From the NCBI GenBank assembly GCA_018398815.1, contig CM031617.1:1549211-1613210 (forward strand): a stretch of 64,000 nucleotides of DNA. The letters are read 5' to 3'. The DNA is from Conus ventricosus (lineage: Eukaryota > Mollusca > Gastropoda > Neogastropoda > Conidae). Shown here piece after piece: positions 11,405 through 22,310 of the stretch. Positions within the stretch are counted from its first letter, which is position 1. Each line of letters opens with the position of its first letter. Under the pieces are notes generated by a model. The model saw only the letters and a program-made list of their open reading frames with translations. It had not been told where the DNA came from and did not search any database. The position numbers and the translations under genes were made by a program.

Positions 11405-12095
11405 AACCTCCCCCCCCACACACACACATCATCACATCAATCCCTCCACCAGAAAAAACATCATCATAATCCCCTCCACCACACACCCACACACACACAC
11501 ACCACACACACACAACACACCACACACACATCATCTCAACCCCCTCCACACCACCACACCACATCATCATCACCAATCCCCCCCACCACACACACCACAA
11601 AACACACATCACCCCCAAAACCCCCCACCACACCCCACATCATCACATCAATCCCCCCCCACAACACATCATCATCATCAATCCCCCCACCCCACACATC
11701 ATCATCCCCAAACCCCCCTCCACCACACACACTCACACACAATCCCCTCCACCACACACACACATCATCACAACCCCCACCACACCCCCAATCATCATCA
11801 TCAATCCCCTCCACCACCACACACATCATCAAATCCCCCCACCCACACACATCATCATCACCCCCCCACCACACACCATCATCTCATAAATCCCTCCCCA
11901 CACACACATCACACACAATCCCCTCCACCACCACACATCATCATCACAATCCCCTCCCCACACACAAAACATCATCATCAACCCCCTCCACCCACACACA
12001 TCACATATCAATCCCCTCCACCACACACACATCATCTCATAAACCCCTCCACCACCACACATCACACATCAATCCCCTCCCCCCAACACACACAT
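11405..12095. repeat. Cryptic CA/CATCA/CCCCTCC satellite
   Basis: Imperfect reiteration of ACACACATCATCATCA and ATCCCCTCCACCACAC over about 690 bp, with roughly 30-35 bp spacing. Two overlapping His/Pro/Ser-rich frames across it are composition artefacts. Confidence 0.9.
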
Positions 12096-12712
12096 TATCC
12101 TCTCTCTTTCTTTCTCTCCCCATCAGAGAACTCACTGCCCAAATTTAGAATTCTGAATTCTTCTTCATGGGTTTCTGCCCCCACTCAAAAAATGTAAAAA
12201 TTTAACTCCTTTCAGCGTTGTTGCCTAGATAGTATCAGGGTAAGATCTGTACAATAAGGTTTTCAAAGTGGAATGATTTTCACACCGAGATGTTTTTTAT
12301 TTCAATCTGGCGCTTATTATGCCATCTTTACAGTGTAGAGCCCGGCTAGATAGTAATGTCTTAAGATGGCCTGCAGTTTTTTGCAAGACTGACCCTACAT
12401 ATCAACACCCCATTTTTCTTACCTACAAGATTAAAACAATCAAAAACCCAAGAGCTGGCAACATCTTTTACACAAAAAGGGTTAAATAACAGCATATCAG
12501 TTTCAGTGAAAATCTTTGTATGTACACAGAACTTCCAACAGTGGTCCCGAAACCCTTTAACACGGGGTCTGAATGAGTCAAACGGGGGGTAACTATCATA
12601 TACGATATGACAAGGGGTTAAAAATGACCACCAATTTTTAAAGGGGGCAATCGCCGGGTACACACGCTTGTATTAAAATCAAATACATTGAAAAATGCCC
12701 CTCCCCACTCAC

Positions 12713-13335
12713 CTGTTCTCATCGCTTCTCCCTTCCTCAGCCCCGGGCCCTTTTCGTCTGAATTTCTCTTTTTTCTCTTCCCGCATCCTTGAGACCTTCA
12801 CCTTTGAGCAGCCCTGTGGCGGGGGGTCACACACAGAGCGCAGTGAGCTTCTGAGGGTTGTCACAGTCAGCTCAGCAGGTCGGTCGCGTGATTTTTCCCC
12901 CTGGCCCTTTGGGCCCTCCACCAGCGCTCCCATCATGTCTCCTTTCTTCGACCAGTGATTTTTCAAGTGGGGGACGGGTGTTTTTTTGGGCACAACCCTC
13001 ACGCTTCAGTTGCTTGCGACAGAAGGCCACCGCCGCAGTGTTTTTGTCACACATCAACAAAACATGGGGACTGCCAAACACTGAGCGTTCTCCACTTTGC
13101 CCCAGGCCCCGGGCGTGGGCGTGCGTCCACCAGGGGCTGAAGGGCACGTGGCAAAAAAAGAGGGGGACAAAATTGCCGCCCGGGACAAAGGACACCCATC
13201 TTTTTCCCGTCTTTTTAAGCCAGTCCACAAGACCTTGCTGCATATGAGTGTTGCAGCCAAATTTGGGGGTTTTTAAACTCTTTACTGCAGACTGGACATC
13301 CAAAGGAGATGATGGGTCGCTTCAGCCATCACTGC
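12713..13335 (-). CDS. Probable exon with a C2H2-like zinc finger start, frameshifted
   Basis: The minus strand ends in a strong donor, GAGAACAG|GTGAGTGG (12713/12712). Near the 5' end one frame reads FGCPVCSKEF and an adjacent frame continues TPKFGCNTHMQQ. Together they suggest a Cys2-His zinc-finger-like segment broken by an indel. The last part is charged (SKKGDMMGALVEGPKG, MREEKKEKFRRK). Several frames are needed to cover the exon. The acceptor may be GTTGCAG at about 13336. Function is unknown. It could be a 5' exon of the macro/RING gene or a separate gene. Confidence 0.4.
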
Positions 13336-13340
13336 AACAC

Positions 13341-13725
13341 TACCAAAAACACACACACACACACACACACACACAACACACACACACACATATACACACA
13401 CAATCCATGTACACCAACACACACACACACACACACACCGTTAAAAAGAAAAACTTAAAATTTAAGAACAACAACACAATACCAACCCCAAAAACCCTGT
13501 CCACACACACACACACACACACAAACCAAACCTGTAACAACACACACACCAAACCACATATATACACACACAAATCCATTACCACACACACCACACAAAA
13601 TCCATGTGTACACACACACCATAAACAATGTGCACACAAGCGCGCAGCACACACACACACACACACACACCCACACACACACACACCCACACACCACACC
13701 GCCCACGCACACACACCGCACAAAA
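13341..13725. repeat. CA microsatellite cluster
   Basis: Several (CA)n blocks at 13346-13440, 13500-13525 and 13650-13720, separated by short unique sequence. The His/Thr-rich frame on + and the Cys/Val-rich frames on minus are artefacts. Confidence 0.95.
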
Positions 13726-13739
13726 ACCACCAGGGGGAT

Positions 13740-16700
13740 CAAAAACAGATAAACAGACAGGATTTACAGATTGATGACAAGTTTCAAGAGAATCTGTTCT
13801 ACCTTTGACAGACAAAATCATCTTTCTGTGAACTTCAGCAACGTTCAGGGTATAGTCATTTCTTTCCACGATTGATACAAAGTCTCTTCTGTCATGAACA
13901 ACTTTTTATATAAATCACTCAAAAGCTGACAAGATCAAAAGACAACTGAAAAAGTCATTTAATCCTTTATTAAAACGAAAATGTCCCTTTGGCTGAATAC
14001 CATCTCACTGGTATATTACTTATCATTTTCCTTACAAGAATTACGCTACTTTTTCTCCCCCCCCTTTACCCTCTCCTTTTGCTTCTAAATCACTCTTCAC
14101 TTGCATATCCCTTCACCCCCTTTCTTTACTATGGTTTTCCTTTTGTACAATATACCTTTTTACTCAGTCTCCCTTCCTTCTTTTTTGTGCATGTTGGTTT
14201 GTGGTGTGTGTGTGTGTGTTGTGGTGTGTGTGGGTTTGTGTGTGTGTGTGGTCTTTCCCCCCCCCCCCCCCCCCCCTTTGGGGTTTTTTTTATTTTTTCT
14301 TGCCTCCGTTTCAAATAGTACTGCAGCTTTTTACTCATTTTTATTTCCTTTTTTCTTGTTACATTTATATTTACTATATTTTTCATTATTGCTATCATCA
14401 TTAGTGTCTCACTATCATTATTTTCATTACTATCATCTTTACCCTCTTTTTTTTTACCAAAAGTAGCTTGGCCTTTTTTCTCATTGATCAGTTCTATCTT
14501 TTCCACCTACTTTATTGTCATCATTAGTATTACTTTGACATTATCACTATCATTTTTATTGTCATCACTACACATTATTTTACCACAAACCCCATAATTA
14601 TCATCTCATTTCATTACCTTGTCGCTGCTATCACCATCATATTTTCTCAATCATTTTTGTGAATGTGTTTGTGGGGGGGAGACTTGCAGACATGAAAGTG
14701 GGGGCAAAGACTTGACGACTGATTAAAACCTTGCTTTTTTATTCCTCCACTTTTCGTAACTTCTTCTTACCCCCCCTTTAAAAATCTATCTCTTTAGTTA
14801 TCTCCCCTTTTCGTAGCCTGCTCTAATACCACAAATCCCCCCCTTTTGAGTGGGGACAATTTTTTCTCTAGGGATAAAATTGTATTAATATTAACAATTT
14901 GTTTTTCTCATCATAAAACTTGTCAAAAGTTTTACATCCTGCTCCCCAAATTTTTTAAAATTTCCCAAAAAAACATCTTTTTATTGCAACTTAACAAGTT
15001 TAAATTTAAAATAAATTCTCCCCCATATTAAAACATTTTTTTTTTAACAAAATAAAAACAAAACCCTTTTTTCTATTTTTTCTTTTTCCCGCCCTTCATA
15101 AAAAAATTTGAAACATTTAAATTTAAGTCATAGGCAAATAGACATTAAAAAAAAAAAAAAAACCATTGCATGCAAAACAACTCAAAACAAAATCTTTAAA
15201 AGGGAGCTTCATTCTGATATTTTTCTCCAAACAGAAGGTTATTTCAAAATGGTGTTCCTTCCACAGAATGAAGGAATTCCCCCCTAAATTAACTAAATGA
15301 AACTGGGTCCAACTACACTGACCTTAAATATGTGCAAAGCACTGAACTAAAGCAAGCCCAAATACACTGAGCTAAGCTGAAAAATTTAAAAAGGCCCTAA
15401 TTGCATAAGCCTCAACTTACACTGAGCTTCATTGTAAATAAAACTCAGCTACACAAGCTTGTAAAAAAAAAAAAAATTTACATATTATCCTTTTTTTGTA
15501 AACCAGCTGCTTTGGTTTTGTAGTTTTTGCACCGTGAAGGGGGGGAAAATTTGATTATCCTTCAAAAAACAGTTTTTCGGCTTTTTGACAGCCCGGGGCC
15601 CCTTTTTTTGGGGAAAAGCAAAGGTATGGGCTGGTGTAAAGGGTTCTCCTTTGAAGGGGATTTCTTTGCTGGAGTGTCCCCCTTTGATGATGTTTGGGCC
15701 GTTCACTATCTGCCGAGTTGTGGTAGGGGGCGTTTCTCGCGCACTTCTGTGTTGGTGGGGGGTGAAACCCCTGGAATCAGGTGACGTTGATTGCGCCCTA
15801 CTTCCCTTGAGCTGTTGACACATATGATCGGGGTTTTGGTTGGGGTTTAAACATTCCAATCTGTCCCCTCCCAATTACACCTTCGGGAGGGTGCTATGGG
15901 GTCGCCTGTTTGTTTGTGACGTTTGTCGATTTTCCCTTTTTGTTTTTCTCCTTTTGCATTTTTTCGGCTTTCCCCGTTTTTGGGTGTTTTTGGGTTTTTT
16001 GGGGTGAGGGAGGGAAAGGGGGGGGTGGGGGAAAGGGTTTTTCTGATTTTCTTCCCATCGGAGTTCCAGGGGAATACCCATTTTTGGGGCGAGATGCCCG
16101 TATTTTGGAAGTGCAAGGAGGGATCTTTTGGTTTTTTTCAGCTGTTTTTGATGGTCTTACGCTCGTTCGCTCCCCGTTCCTGGCTGTATCTTGGGAGCTG
16201 TTGTTGAATGAAACCATACTCTTCTGCAAACTGCTGGAATTCTTCGACCAAACTGAGGTCCGTTTCAGATACTATGATGTCAGGGACCCATGAACGGCGA
16301 GAATGCTTTTCAGCTTTTTGATGGGGTAGGACCCGTAAGCTTTTCCCCGATGTCGGGAAATTTTGCCCCAAAGGAAAAATAGTCCACCACACAGGTAGGT
16401 TTTTCCTTTCAGTTCGAACAAACCATTCCCCTCTGGACCCTGGACGGTCTGGGGAAAAATATGGTAGAAGAGGTTCTTTTCTTTCTTTGGGCGGGAATGG
16501 CACAGTGTTGCATTTGTTCACCTCTCTTCTACTACTGGAAAGAGAAGGCCACCAAACTGTGAGGTAGCAAGTGCCTCGTGTCTACGGTAATACCACAATT
16601 ATGATTATAATTACTATTGTCCTATTATCACTAATTCTATCATCATTAACAGTATAGTAGTAATAGTTAAAAGTTATTGTTATCAGCATTCTCAGTATCA

Positions 16701-17280
16701 ATATTACAATTATCATCATCATAATCACTATAACGATTGCTATTCTTATAAGTAGTACCACTAATATTAATATTTTTTACTATCATTGTTGTTATCACTG
16801 TTGTTATTATCCTTATAACTGCCGCAACTGTTTGTATTTACCATTATTAGTATTATCATGATGCATTAGTATATTTTCCACCTACTATCTTTCCAGTTTC
16901 CCATATCATTACTATCATTGTTTTATTATTATGATCATGATTATTACTACATCTACTAGCAAATTCATTTGATTCTTCCTAACTTTCCCATGATCAATTT
17001 CCTCATCTCCTCCTCTTTGTTCTTCCTGTTCTATACCTCCCCCTTCCTCCTTCTTCTTGCTCTTTCTCTCATTATTATTCATCATCATCAACATCACCAT
17101 TATTACTGTTGTCTATGTAATTGTTTAACAATCCTCTTACCTTTCTTTCTTCTCTCAGTATACTTCCTGTTACTTTATCATATTATTTACTAAAAGTAGT
17201 GATAGTATAACTATAAGTCTATTATCTTTTGAATATTCTTATCATTACTATTGTTATTATCATCATTTTGACCGATATTA
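13740..17280. other. Low-complexity, gene-free stretch
   Basis: It holds GT and poly-C runs (14200-14278), homopolymer-rich AT sequence (14500-15480), a G-rich patch (15900-16100) and a long ATT/ATC trinucleotide-like tract (about 16590-17110). None of the short frames has a recognisable domain. Confidence 0.6.
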
Positions 17281-17394
17281 TCTCCCTTCCCAGCACCTAC
17301 CTTGTTTCCATTCCACACCTTTTTTTTCAGCGCTGAATTTGAGGAGATGACTGTCTGTCTGCTTGTTCTTCGTTGTCATTGTCTTATTGTTCGT

Positions 17395-17752
17395 CTTGCA
17401 TGATGGAGACCAAAGAGGTAGAATTGTGCCATGTTTGTCTTGTAATCTGTGCCATGTTTGTCTTGTAATCTGTGCCATGTTTGTATGTTTGTCTTGTAAT
17501 CTGTGTCATGTTTGTCTTGTAATCTGTGCAATGTTTGTCTTGTAATCTGTGCCATGTTTGTCTTGTAATCTGTGCCATGTTTTGTCTTGTAATCTGTGCC
17601 ATGTTTGTCTTGTAATCTGTGCCATGTGCCATGTTTGTCTTGTAATCTGTGCCATGTTTGTCTTGTAATCTGTTCGGTTTTTTCATTTGGCGGAGAAGTT
17701 ATTTTTGTTCAAAGTTTGTTTCAACTTCCACCTGCAGTCACCTCACTAAGAA
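17395..17752 (+). repeat. Dispersed repeat, copy 1, with an internal 23-bp minisatellite
   Basis: It matches 25767-25899 in order: GCATGATGGAGACCAAAGAGG, TTTGTCTTGTAATCTGT, GGCGGA and finally CTTCCACCTGCAGTCACCTC. In this copy the middle motif is amplified as a 23-bp unit (TGTTTGTCTTGTAATCTGTG plus CCA), about 10-11 copies at 17433-17672. The other copy lies just upstream of the CR1-like LINE ORF1, so this may be a piece of LINE 5' region or an independent element. Confidence 0.75.
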
Positions 17753-17938
17753 ACTAACTGCAGTGTTGGTCATGACATTCAAGCAGTGCTCTTAGAGGCA
17801 CCTGCAGTCACCTCACTAAGAAACTAACTGCAGTGTTGGTCATGACATTCAAGCAGTGCTCTTAGAGGCACCTGCAGTCACCTCACTAAGAAACTAACTG
17901 CAGTGTTGGTCATGACATTCAAGCAGTGCTCTTAGAGG
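17729..17938. repeat. Three tandem 70-bp repeats, apparently identical
   Basis: Units start CACCTGCAGTCACCTCACTA at 17729, 17799 and 17869 and end CTCTTAGAGG. I see no differences between the three, implying a recent expansion or conversion. Confidence 0.95.
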
Positions 17939-17939
17939 C

Positions 17940-18130
17940 ACTTCCATTAAGAGGATCAAATTTGACTGTGTAGTCCCCAGTCTTCCCATCTAAGCCCACA
18001 GCAAACTATTCTCTGGGTACGAGTCAGACGGGGCTGAAAAACTTCAAATATACGACACCGATGGTAATCGAACCCATAATCTCCTAGCTGGGAGTCTGTG
18101 ACGCAAACCACTTTGCCACAGTGGCCGGTA
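17940..18130 (-). mobile_element. tRNA-derived SINE
   Basis: The minus strand carries an A box TGGCAAAGTGG (18118-18108) and a B box GGGTTCGATTACC (18075-18063) at tRNA spacing, after GGCCACTGTGGC. A non-tRNA body continues to about 17940. No acceptor stem or CCA-compatible end is preserved, so this is a SINE head and not a tRNA gene. Confidence 0.75.
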
Positions 18131-18553
18131 ACTTTTCATTTTTGAATGCTCTAAAAAAATGCTTCTAAGTGTCAGCTTTCCCATCATCTGTTGCAGCTTC
18201 CTCTCCACCATCTTGTATTTTATACTTGAACAGGATAACTTAACATCAATGCTTGGTAAAATCTGTTAAAATGAATATTGAATACTACTGACTGTCTAAA
18301 TGCTTTGTAGAAGATAATTCTAATCAACATGCATGCTTGTCTCGGTCACATTCAAGTTGATTACAAACACCTGAGTATTTGACTGCTCTGAAGAGTTGTT
18401 TAGTTCTTCTTCTTCAACTGATATGTAGTTTCTCATTGTCTGATGTACCACTGTCTGAAATCCACTCAACCACTTGTGTGAAGAAACTGAAGTCATGACC
18501 GTGGAGACGGCAGTGCAGTCATGTTGTGTCGTCTTATATGGGCTGTGACCTCA

Positions 18554-18678
18554 CATCCCTTACAGCAAGGGTACTTGGATCCACCTAGGTTCTAGCTAGC
18601 TCCAGCTTTGACAAGCTGAATCTAGCCAGAACCTAGGTGGGCCCTAGGTGGGTCCTAGGACCCTTGCTGTCTGGGATG
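18554..18678. repeat. Foldback element with a 125-bp imperfect inverted repeat
   Basis: The left arm starts CATCCCTTACAGCAAGGGT. The right arm, reverse-complemented, starts CATCCCAGACAGCAAGGGT. Both contain ACCTAGGTTCTAGCTAG-like sequence, with only a few bases at the centre. The arms differ by a duplicated CCCACCTAGG segment. No protein is encoded. Confidence 0.8.
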
Positions 18679-19066
18679 TTCCTCAGAGTCCTGTGGGCAA
18701 GTGTGAGGACTCTTTAACATGGAGACCCTAACCACTCACCTACCACCCAGTTACTTGAAAAAAAAAAAAAAGGAAGGTTCCAGCAACGTACATATCCTGA
18801 TCCTGAGATCTTGGGAACCTATGGCGTCCGCAATTCTTCTTCTTCTTCTTCCTAAAACACTGGTCTCAACACAGGAATCAGAATCCATGGTCCACGCTGA
18901 CACGATACTAAGAAGACAGCTGACCGACAACAATCATCCCCTCCATCTCCTGGCATGAGAAACAGTCTGCCACACCCAGGTGCACATCATGCTGAGAACA
19001 CTCACACTGCAACTTCAGTGTAGCCAACATTCAACTTTCCTAACTTTACACCTGTTGCATGGGATG

Positions 19067-19106
<40 letters not shown>

Positions 19107-19640
19107 TATGCATACCTTTTCAATTTACGATTGCTTGTCTTCACAGCACGCACATTGTGTTTTGTCGGTACAGAGACACTGTCCAAGCGGTAAACATGTC
19201 TGCTCGAAAGCCATCGAAACCGAAACTAGTGTTACTGACGTCATCAAGGAAATATCCGTGGAAGACGTTTCAACAGCTTCTTAGGTCCATCAAAACAGTT
19301 TAATCATTTACTTCAAGATGTTCAATTCAAAAGCAGTTTACCTGTCGCTGTTACAATTAACAGCATTTTAGCTCACCACCAGCTCGGCCAATCAATGAAA
19401 TACTTCCTTGTCGGAAACGCATAGTTAGCCCCCGCCCACCCCCGCCGAACCTATTACCCCACCCTCACCCCTTACCCATCCATTCTCATGTCACATCACA
19501 TTATATCGGTGGCATATTAGGTATTTTCAGCCTTTAGCCTGCTCAATGTGGATAATTATATGGTTTTAGCGAGAAATGTTTTGGTCTTATTCTCGCACTT
19601 TCATAAAGCACATGCGTGTTTTTTTTTTAAATGCAAGTCT
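18679..19640. other. No gene seen, one CA microsatellite
   Basis: Single-copy-looking sequence with (CA)n at 19069-19102. The A-run near 18760 and TTC repeats near 18835 are low complexity. No supported coding sequence. Confidence 0.6.
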
Positions 19641-19689
19641 GTTTGAAACATAAAGTGTATCCAGTGTTTATCAAGACAATTTTTTTAAA

Positions 19690-19787
19690 GTGTTAACAGT
19701 TTCTGCTCCAACAACATTGACTGGCAAGTTATGCCAAGTATTAACAATTATGTTAGTGAAAAAGTTTGCTGCTTTTGAAGTTTAAGT

Positions 19788-19821
<34 letters not shown>

Positions 19822-20352
19822 TGGTTAGTTTGAACAGGTGCCCTCCAGTTGTAGATTCTGTATTGAACTGAAATAGTGTGCCAGTGGTTTTAATGTCATA
19901 AAATCCATGTGCAAGTTTGTAAGTTTCAATCATGTCACAACGTAGGGGCCTGTATTCCAAACTTGGTAATCTTAAAAACTGAAGTCTTGTTCATATGAAT
20001 AGTTCTGCAAACCTCTAATCTTTTTTGTAAATCTTCTCTGAATATCTTCGATGGGATTTCTGTGTTTTTTCAAATTTGTTGTCCACATAGCATTGCCATA
20101 TTAATAACCAGTCTGACTAGTGTTTTAGATAATGGAACCATTACTTTATTATCTTTGCACTGAATATTGCCTACAATCAACCCTGCTAGTCTATTTGCTC
20201 TTTTAATGGTTTCATTAACGTGTTTATCAAATGATAAATCTGGGTCTATTATCACTCCTAGGTCATTTTCAGCACTAGTCTCTTCAAGCAATACGCCTTC
20301 CATATAATCATATCTAGGATTATTTTTACCCGCAAGAAGAACTTCTTGACCC
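19690..20352 (-). pseudogene. LINE ORF2, C-terminal (RT thumb and tail) fragment
   Basis: The minus strand reads EVLLAGKNNPRYDYMEGV, then ENDLGVIIDPDLSFDKHV, and after a slip LEYRPLRCDMIETYKLAHG. This matches the region that follows the RT palm in CR1-like elements. Further on, VNTWHNLPVNVVGAETVNTF is recognisable beyond a 30-base A-run that breaks the frame. There is no palm domain and no catalytic YxDD motif, so it cannot encode active RT. Confidence 0.85.
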
Positions 20353-20699
20353 TAAAGTCCCTTCCTCTCCCCACTGCAGCTCTGGCTGTGTGAAGACAAG
20401 ATAACTAAGAAGCCGATTTACAGTTTAGACACTGCAGCAAATCTCATAGCCCAACACAAGTACTGATTTTGATGTCGGATCGAGGGTTCGAATTGTTATC
20501 AATGTTGTTGTGGCTTCATGTGTCATGTTGTTATTGTTATAAATGGGCCCTCGAATTGTTCTGTGCCCTCTTGTTATTGTGCATTCGAATTGTTATTGTT
20601 GTTGTTGTTATTGTGGATTCGAATTGTTCATGTTGTTCTTCAGGATCAGGATCAGGATTTGGGGCGTTGCATCAAAACAACTTAGCCTATTTACACCCC

Positions 20700-20702
<3 letters not shown>

Positions 20703-20772
<70 letters not shown>
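20703..20772. repeat. GT microsatellite
   Basis: (GT)n with one interruption (GTGGTG). It sits inside the LINE at the point where the RT core is missing. Confidence 0.97.
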
Positions 20773-20775
<3 letters not shown>

Positions 20776-20789
20776 TCATTGTCTTTGCA

Positions 20790-21705
20790 TTCATCAACTT
20801 TGGTTTCTGGTTTTTTTTTTTAATATTATTCTTAATGATTTGTTTTGGAACGTTGTTTTTTATTAAGGAATTTAGAATACTTTTAATTTCCCACTAGCAT
20901 TGTTCTACACTAAAATCATTGAGTTTATTCAAGTCAGTCTTCTTCAATTCTTCTTTCATTTGCATAAAATTCCCTCTCTTAAAATTATATGACTGCTTTG
21001 GTTCTTCTTTCTCTTGCTCCTCTGCTAGGTACAAAGAGAACATTAAAGCCTCATGATCACTTTTGCCTATAGGAACTAAGTGCTTAATGTCTGCATGATA
21101 TCATGTTTTCATCATTAACAAGTACTAAATCCAGTATATTTGATTTTTGTCCCTCTCTATGTCTTGTTGGTTGTTTCACCCTTTGGTTAAAAAATGCGTC
21201 TTGTAAGCAATTTATGAACTTTTGTCCTCTTTCTCCAGAGCCAGTACCTTGCCAATCAATGTCTGGGAAATTAAAATCCCCAGTAATACAGACAAAGTTG
21301 AATTTTTCTAAACTTATTTGTTTCAACAACTCAAACATTTTCTCTTCGTTTTCAATTGTCTTTGGACTTTTGTAAATAGTTCCTATCAGTATTTTCTGTC
21401 TATCTTTATTTGAAAAGGTAATCCACAAACTTTCATCAAAGTCATTAGCTTTCAAAAGCTTGCATTCTTTGATGTTTATAGAATCCTTCACATATAAAGT
21501 TATACCCCCTTTTGGGATTCTCATTGAAGAATAGTTCATAACCTGGTATTGAATATTCAGCAAAATTTACCATTTTCTGTTGTTGTTTTCTGCTATAGAT
21601 TCCGTTACTACCATAATATGTGGTTTATTTTCTTCAGCTAATGCAAGTGATTCATCTTTTTTTGTTAAACAGTCCATCTGCATTTGTATACAAGAATGTG
21701 TATGA
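20790..21705 (-). pseudogene. LINE ORF2, apurinic-type endonuclease domain and linker
   Basis: Starting near 21705 the minus strand shows YTNADGL and KPHIMVVTES, then RIPKGGITLYVKDS, GTIYKSPKTIENEE, TGDFNFPDIDWQG and SNILDLVLVND. A slip later SDHEALMF contains the catalytic His. These are the ordered motifs of the exonuclease-endonuclease-phosphatase fold that nicks target DNA for LINE integration. The linker continues with YNFKRGNFMQMKEEL up to about 20790, then one stop codon and the microsatellite. Family assignment is secure, activity is not expected. Confidence 0.9.
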
Positions 21706-21759
21706 AAGTTCCTGTACAGGTTTTCTGTCTACATTCCTTTTAAAACTATTCACATGTTC

Positions 21760-22310
21760 TTTTTTCTTGTAGTTGGATGGTCAGTTTTCTTCCTGGTCAC
21801 CCTGGCCAGGCCTGGTTTCCACTGTACACACACAATTTGCCCACCTCTGATTCCGATGTCTTTTTCTCCTTCTCTATCCTTTGTCGGAGTTCTTCCCTTA
21901 GTTCGTTGTTCTTTTGTCTCTCATTTGGTGTATAATCTGGGTTTATGTATACCCTTTTTTCTGATCCATCCCCCTGCAGTCATTTGCAGGCATTTCTCAA
22001 AATTTCTTTTTGTTACTTCCTTTGTTTTGAGGCTTACTCTGACAGTCTGAGCAGTCTGGGTTTTGTCCCGATGCTGAACTTTCCAAGTCCTGACTGGCTC
22101 CTGGAAAGTCTCCTCTTTCAGGGGAGGACAGATCTTTTCAACTACTTTTTGTATATTCTCCTTCCCCATTTTCACTCTTTCTTCTCTATTCTCACTACCA
22201 CTCTCTGGAATGTTTGTAAAATCAGATTCGACTCTCTTTTTTCAGTCTCCACCGTCTTTTCCCCACAGTTCTGTCACCTTTCTCTCTACAACCTCCTCTA
22301 TCTTTTCTTC
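21760..22310 (-). pseudogene. LINE ORF1, C-terminal domain
   Basis: The minus strand reads FTNIPESGSENREERVKMG, then NIQKVVEKICPPLKEE, QTVRVSLKTKEVTKRNF and finally IHKPRLYTK. The spacing matches the RRM-like C-terminal half of CR1/L2 ORF1 proteins, which bind the element RNA as part of the RNP. It follows directly on the coiled-coil minisatellite. Frame slips are present on both sides. Confidence 0.75.

Larger units (their letters stand above)
10027..12712. other. Non-coding stretch with GT, 51-bp and CA-rich repeats
   Basis: GT-rich repeat at about 10262-10330, a degenerate 51-bp tandem repeat (10450-10790) and CA/CATCA-rich sequence (11405-12095). Between them and up to 12712 I see AT-rich sequence with many homopolymer runs and no supported gene. 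Confidence 0.6.

Noticed and set aside
11289..12197. His/Pro/Ser-rich open frames
   Set aside because: Composition of CA/CATCA satellite. Overlapping frames are equally open.
18050..18130. tRNA gene on the minus strand
   Set aside because: Same reasoning: internal promoter without a complete cloverleaf, and continuous with a non-tRNA body.
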